NCBI GenBank assembly: GCA_913041095.1
Contig: CAJWIB010000205.1
Span: 1 to 5,271 of the forward strand
From: an uncultured Rhodospirillaceae bacterium
GTDB taxonomy: Bacteria; Pseudomonadota; Alphaproteobacteria; Rhodospirillales; UBA2165
DNA: 5,271 bases
Direction: 5' to 3'
Part shown: positions 5,138-5,271 of the stretch, in pieces
Layout of the letters: each line of letters starts with the position of its first letter
Position numbering within the stretch: the stretch's first letter is position 1
The notes under the pieces: model-generated
Database searches by the model: none
What the model saw: only the letters and a program-made list of their open reading frames with translations
What the model was told of the DNA's origin: nothing
Made by a program: the position numbers and the translations under genes

Positions 5138-5271
5138 TTAAACCACGGCCTGCTGGCGGCGCGAAATTAGGCCTTCAAAAAAGGCGTCGGCGCGGTTTTT
5201 CATTTGTGCTTCGGAAACCACTTGCGGGTCCATCAAATCGGATTCAAAGAACAAGGTGGGCAGGCCCAATT
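5138..5271 (-). CDS. bzdO: Class I benzoyl-CoA reductase, O/B-type (beta) subunit, C-terminal end only
   Basis: The last 43 codons before the TAA at 5138-5140 read LGLPTLFFESDLMDPQVVSE, then AQMKNRADAFFEGL and a short basic tail ending QQAVV. This P-x-L-x-x-E-x-D-x-x-D-P...R-x-x-A-F pattern is the usual C-terminus of HgdB-family proteins (BcrB, BadE, BzdO, 2-hydroxyacyl-CoA dehydratase subunits). Because the complete N/C-type subunit follows 28 bases downstream on the same strand, this should be the partner subunit, the one that together with N/C forms the substrate-binding and ring-reducing half. The cluster ligands and substrate site lie outside the window, so beta identity is inferred from the neighbour and the C-terminal signature. 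The 5' end is cut by the window edge. Confidence 0.75.
   Translation of the reverse strand, partial: LGLPTLFFESDLMDPQVVSEAQMKNRADAFFEGLISRRQQAVV

Noticed and set aside
1..5271. tRNA, rRNA, riboswitch, CRISPR or replication origin
   Set aside because: No cloverleaf, conserved rRNA segment, regular direct-repeat array or iteron cluster was noticed on either strand by reading. No computed search was possible.

Overview
The window looks like proteobacterial DNA (inference from the gene families, no taxonomic marker present). It joins a membrane-associated lactate oxidation gene on the left to part of an anaerobic aromatic-ring-reduction operon on the right. Between them is a gene-poor stretch carrying the decayed left end of an IS3-family insertion sequence.

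Left, 2-1210 (+): the C-terminal ~402 residues of quinone-dependent D-lactate dehydrogenase (Dld), cut by the window edge. The frame is open to the edge, so the gene begins outside. An 11-bp perfect inverted repeat lies inside this gene.

Middle, 1211-1929: no intact gene. It holds a probable IS3-family left terminal repeat (about 1425), a decayed orfA (1490-1672, with a frameshifted tail to 1707) with no start codon, and a 10-bp perfect inverted repeat (1852-1898) between the IS remnant and the end of the operon on the opposite strand. No matching right IS end or orfB is visible.

Right, 1930-5271 (all -): five tightly spaced genes. In transcription order (right to left) these are the last 43 residues of a BcrB/BzdO-type subunit, a complete BcrC/BzdN-type subunit (390 aa), two paralogous ASKHA-type ATPase/electron-activator subunits (271 and 280 aa, Q/A type then P/D type), and a 98-aa cysteine-containing protein of unknown function. 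Together the four subunits make a class I ATP-dependent benzoyl-CoA reductase. The two activator subunits form the ATP-hydrolysing module with a bridging [4Fe-4S] cluster, which passes low-potential electrons to the HgdB-family N/O module that reduces the aromatic ring of benzoyl-CoA or a substituted analogue. Sequence character favours the Azoarcus 'bzd/mbd' branch. The order O-N-Q-P is, from memory, that of the 3-methylbenzoyl-CoA reductase genes mbdONQP rather than bzdNOPQ or bcrCBAD. Ferredoxin, hydratase and CoA-ligase genes are not in the window and would be expected further right.

The most useful leads are the uncharacterised small Cys protein at the end of the operon, the gene order and subunit asymmetry of the reductase, and the IS scar at the junction. 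The scar, together with a visibly more AT-rich left side, suggests an acquired catabolic block. I see no clear evidence for a wholly new system.
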